From contig JAITRD010000142.1 in the NCBI GenBank assembly GCA_031288575.1, forward strand, positions 1-6,776: a stretch of 6,776 nt of DNA, given 5' to 3'. Of the stretch, positions 5,154-6,776 are shown piece by piece. The notes beneath the pieces are model-generated. The model worked only from the letters and a program-made list of their open reading frames with translations, made no database searches and was not told the DNA's origin. Numbering within the stretch: the stretch's first letter is position 1; every line of letters starts with the position of its first letter. The stretch is from Treponema sp. Lineage in GTDB: Bacteria; Spirochaetota; Spirochaetia; Treponematales; Breznakiellaceae. Position numbers and translations under genes: made by a program.

Positions 5154-6199
5154 AAATCGCGGAAGCGGTAAAATTTAAGCCCCAAATCTTGGACGGTTTG
5201 AAGCACGTATTCCAGCCGGCGGGGTTTAATCCCCCAATCGGCGGTGTCGGATATGGTATGGGTCGTCAGGGGAAGGACCCGGTCCCCGCCGATAAATTTC
5301 ACCGTCCGCAGCATGAGGGAAATGAGGCGGTCAAATTCCCCGTCGTCCTGATAGAGGATGTTATCAATGGCCTTGGAGGAAATATACCCCTCCCGGACGG
5401 CGGCGCTGTCGTATAAACGGTAGGTAACCCCGTATCCCCGTTGTACCGAAAAGGAAGGCGCCAGGGCTTCCAGCATCCAGGGCTCCCAGAGGCCGTAGGG
5501 ATAGGCAAAGGTTGCCAGGGGTATTCCCGCGGCCCTGAAGGCTTCTATGCCGTCCAGGGTTTCTTTAAAAAAAACCTCCCGGCTTACCTTGGGCAGATTT
5601 AAATGGTGGGCGCTGTGGTAACCCACATCGTGGCCCCGGCTCAGGGCCTCGGCGCAGAAGGGCCCGGGTTCTCCCAGGACAAAAAAGGTAACCTTCGCGC
5701 CGTACCGGTCCAATAATTCAAAGTTTTTTTCCCAGATTTCTTCATAATCGTCGTCAAAGGACAAAAGGACCCCCGCGGCGTCCTCCCGCGGCGTCCAGGG
5801 GAAATAACCGTAACGGCGCTCCCCGGTCCTTTTTTCTTCCGCCGTAAAACCGACCCGGAGCTGCCCGTCCCCCAGGGGAAGGGCCCGGGCTAAATCGTAG
5901 GAAACCTCAAAATTCCCCCCGTCCTCCAGGCGGATATCCGCCTTAACCGCAATATAGTACTCCTCGTCGGGAACAAAATATTTGGTCAGCTCCCCCGAAT
6001 CGCCGCTTACCATCTGCATAACCCGGTCAAAACGGCTCCGGGGTTCTTCCCGCGGCGGAAGGGATGCCCCTGCCGGAAGGGGTTCCGGCGTTAAAACCGC
6101 CGCCTTTTGACCGGCGCAGCCGGCCAGGAGGAGGGACAAAAACAAAAAAATACCGGCCCCGGGGAAAAGGATTTTTGAGGAAGTGAATTCCTTAACCAT
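5150..6199 (-). CDS. Polysaccharide deacetylase (NodB-type) lipoprotein
   Basis: 349 residues. The N-terminus is a lipoprotein signal: a basic start, a hydrophobic stretch (about 11-26) and the lipobox LLAGC with Cys28, so the mature protein should be lipid-anchored outside the cytoplasm. A Pro-rich linker (36-53) and a beta-rich segment (about 75-137) precede the NodB domain (about 142-349). Visible motifs are SFDDD (147-151; Asp149 catalytic base, Asp150 metal ligand), HSAHH (His195 and His199 as metal ligands), FAYPYG (231-236) and LTTH (His314). Such enzymes remove N-acetyl groups from chitin-like oligomers, peptidoglycan or surface glycans; the target here is unknown. The ATG at 6199 has no convincing Shine-Dalgarno sequence. 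A 13-bp tandem duplication lies just before the catalytic motif. The gene is divergent from proA and has a terminator right after its stop. Confidence 0.93.
   Translation of the reverse strand: MVKEFTSSKILFPGAGIFLFLSLLLAGCAGQKAAVLTPEPLPAGASLPPREEPRSRFDRVMQMVSGDSGELTKYFVPDEEYYIAVKADIRLEDGGNFEVSYDLARALPLGDGQLRVGFTAEEKRTGERRYGYFPWTPREDAAGVLLSFDDDYEEIWEKNFELLDRYGAKVTFFVLGEPGPFCAEALSRGHDVGYHSAHHLNLPKVSREVFFKETLDGIEAFRAAGIPLATFAYPYGLWEPWMLEALAPSFSVQRGYGVTYRLYDSAAVREGYISSKAIDNILYQDDGEFDRLISLMLRTVKFIGGDRVLPLTTHTISDTADWGIKPRRLEYVLQTVQDLGLKFYRFRDF
5772..5796. repeat. 13-bp tandem repeat inside the deacetylase gene
   Basis: CCCGCGGCGTCC occurs twice, at 5772-5783 and 5785-5796, one base apart (period 13). 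Because 13 is not a multiple of three, the two copies are read in different frames, giving WTPRE and then DAAG, immediately before the SFDDD catalytic motif. Gain or loss of one copy would shift the frame. Confidence 0.7.
6072..6089. repeat. Perfect hairpin near the 5' end of the deacetylase gene
   Basis: GCCGGAA and TTCCGGC are separated by GGGG, forming a perfect 7-bp stem with a 4-nt loop. It falls in the codons for the proline-rich linker just after the lipoprotein signal (about residues 37-43). It could slow translation after signal export or be a by-product of Pro/Ala/Gly codon use. Confidence 0.45.
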
Positions 6200-6219
6200 T
6201 ATTTCTATGATACTATAAT
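6192..6219 (+). promoter_or_regulatory. Putative proA promoter
   Basis: A perfect -10 box TATAAT (6214-6219) is preceded, after 16 nt, by TTAACC (6192-6197; 4 of 6 consensus bases), which overlaps the deacetylase start codon. The predicted transcript start near 6226 would give proA a leader of about 42 nt. This is the only AT-rich gap in front of proA. Confidence 0.55.
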
Positions 6220-6257
6220 TTACAAAAAAAGAACGAATTATATTACGGAGTATGGAG

Positions 6258-6263
6258 AAAGGG
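6258..6263 (+). promoter_or_regulatory. Ribosome binding site of proA
   Basis: AAAGGG, 4 nt before the ATG at 6268. It supports that start over the out-of-frame ATG at 6252, which would yield only a 16-residue peptide. Confidence 0.55.
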
Positions 6264-6267
6264 CGAA

Positions 6268-6776
6268 ATGGATTCTTTAAAACCTCTTTTTATATCCCTT
6301 AAACAAGCCCAGGCCCAGCTTGCCCAACAAAACCGGGAACTCAAAGACCAGGCCCTCCGGGCTGTGATGGCCGCCATCCATACCGGAAGGGGGGAGATCC
6401 TCGCCGCCAACCGGAAGGATACGGAAAAGGCCCGGGCGGGGGGGATGAAGGAAGCCCTGATAGACCGGCTGCTCCTGAACGACGAGCGGATCGACGCCAT
6501 TATTGAAGGGATCGGTATGGTGGCCCGCCAGGAGGACCCCATCGGCAGGGTCCGTTCAGGATGGAAAACCCCCAACGGCCTTTTTATCGAACAGGTTACG
6601 GTGCCCTTGGGGGTGGCGGCGATCATCTACGAATCCCGGCCCAATGTAACCGCCGATGCCTTTAGCCTGGCCTATAAGGCGGGCTGCGCCATCCTTTTGC
6701 GGGGTTCCTCGGCGGCCCTGGAATCCAACCGGGCCCTGGTCAGGGTCATCAAAGCGGGGCTTGAAGCGGGCGGGGG
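6268..6776 (+). CDS. proA: Glutamate-5-semialdehyde dehydrogenase (gamma-glutamyl phosphate reductase), N-terminal part
   Basis: The gene runs off the right edge; 169 codons are present, about 40 percent of the usual length near 415. ProA reduces gamma-glutamyl phosphate with NADPH to glutamate-5-semialdehyde, the second step of proline synthesis in the cytoplasm. Diagnostic segments are ILAANRKD (44-51), LIDRLLLNDERI (64-75), VPLGVAAIIYESRPNVTADAF (112-132) and LLRGSSAALESN (143-154), all strongly conserved in ProA and distinctive among aldehyde dehydrogenases. The catalytic cysteine lies beyond the window. A promoter and a ribosome binding site lie directly upstream, so it seems to start its own transcript. 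No proB (glutamate 5-kinase) gene precedes it; proB may follow or lie elsewhere. Confidence 0.96.
   Translation, partial: MDSLKPLFISLKQAQAQLAQQNRELKDQALRAVMAAIHTGRGEILAANRKDTEKARAGGMKEALIDRLLLNDERIDAIIEGIGMVARQEDPIGRVRSGWKTPNGLFIEQVTVPLGVAAIIYESRPNVTADAFSLAYKAGCAILLRGSSAALESNRALVRVIKAGLEAGG

Noticed and set aside
6207..6240. Minus-strand promoter for the deacetylase (TATCAT or TATAGT as -10)
   Set aside because: Either -10 is plausible, but no acceptable -35 box lies 15-18 nt upstream and the AT-rich sequence makes chance matches likely.
6252..6302. 16-codon reading frame upstream of and overlapping the proA start, a possible leader peptide
   Set aside because: Its CGGAG would be only 1 nt from the ATG, it holds no run of proline codons, and no attenuator hairpin accompanies it.

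Overview
This window looks like ordinary chromosomal coding DNA from a bacterium with a moderately GC-rich genome and tight gene packing. No rRNA, tRNA, CRISPR array, insertion sequence or phage gene is visible. Arg is mostly CGG, Gly GGG and Pro CCC, while intergenic stretches are short and AT-rich. The gene content (FN3, TPR, HDOD and metallo-beta-lactamase-fold proteins in a row, plus a deacetylase lipoprotein) and the codon style remind me of a spirochaete, perhaps a termite-gut type Treponema. There is no marker gene here, so that is an inference and only moderately likely.

Region 1 (2-3596, plus strand) is a compact array of five genes: the C-terminal end of a fibronectin type III protein, a TPR-repeat protein, an HDOD-domain protein, an MBL-fold metallo-hydrolase and a hotdog-fold thioesterase. 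The first two overlap by 4 bp (ATGA), the second and third by 8 bp, the third and fourth are 22 bp apart, and the fifth follows after 36 bp. The first four look translationally or transcriptionally coupled and may form a signalling module: an FN3 protein that is probably exported, a TPR scaffold, an HDOD regulator that keeps its HD metal-ligand residues, and a phosphodiesterase-like MBL enzyme. The substrate or signal is unknown.

Region 2 (3593-5153) holds a D-2-hydroxyacid dehydrogenase on the minus strand and an SSAT-like GNAT acetyltransferase on the plus strand, transcribed divergently from a 73-bp spacer. That spacer contains a striking symmetric arrangement: a palindromic TTGCAA flanked on each side, exactly 16 nt away, by an outward-facing TATATC. 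It reads as two promoters sharing one -35 box, and it predicts a leaderless or nearly leaderless dehydrogenase mRNA, in keeping with the lack of a ribosome binding site there.

Region 3 (5150-6776) holds a minus-strand NodB-type polysaccharide deacetylase lipoprotein and, divergent from it, the first 169 codons of proA (glutamate-5-semialdehyde dehydrogenase), with a recognisable promoter and ribosome binding site. The deacetylase has a good intrinsic terminator lying inside the 3' end of the opposing acetyltransferase gene.

Both convergent gene pairs overlap by the same four bases, CTAA, which gives TAA to the plus-strand gene and TAG to the minus-strand gene. The genes of regions 2 and 3 appear metabolically unrelated to one another. 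The most original signals are the symmetric divergent promoter, the FN3-TPR-HDOD-MBL cluster, and a 13-bp out-of-frame tandem duplication just before the deacetylase active-site motif.
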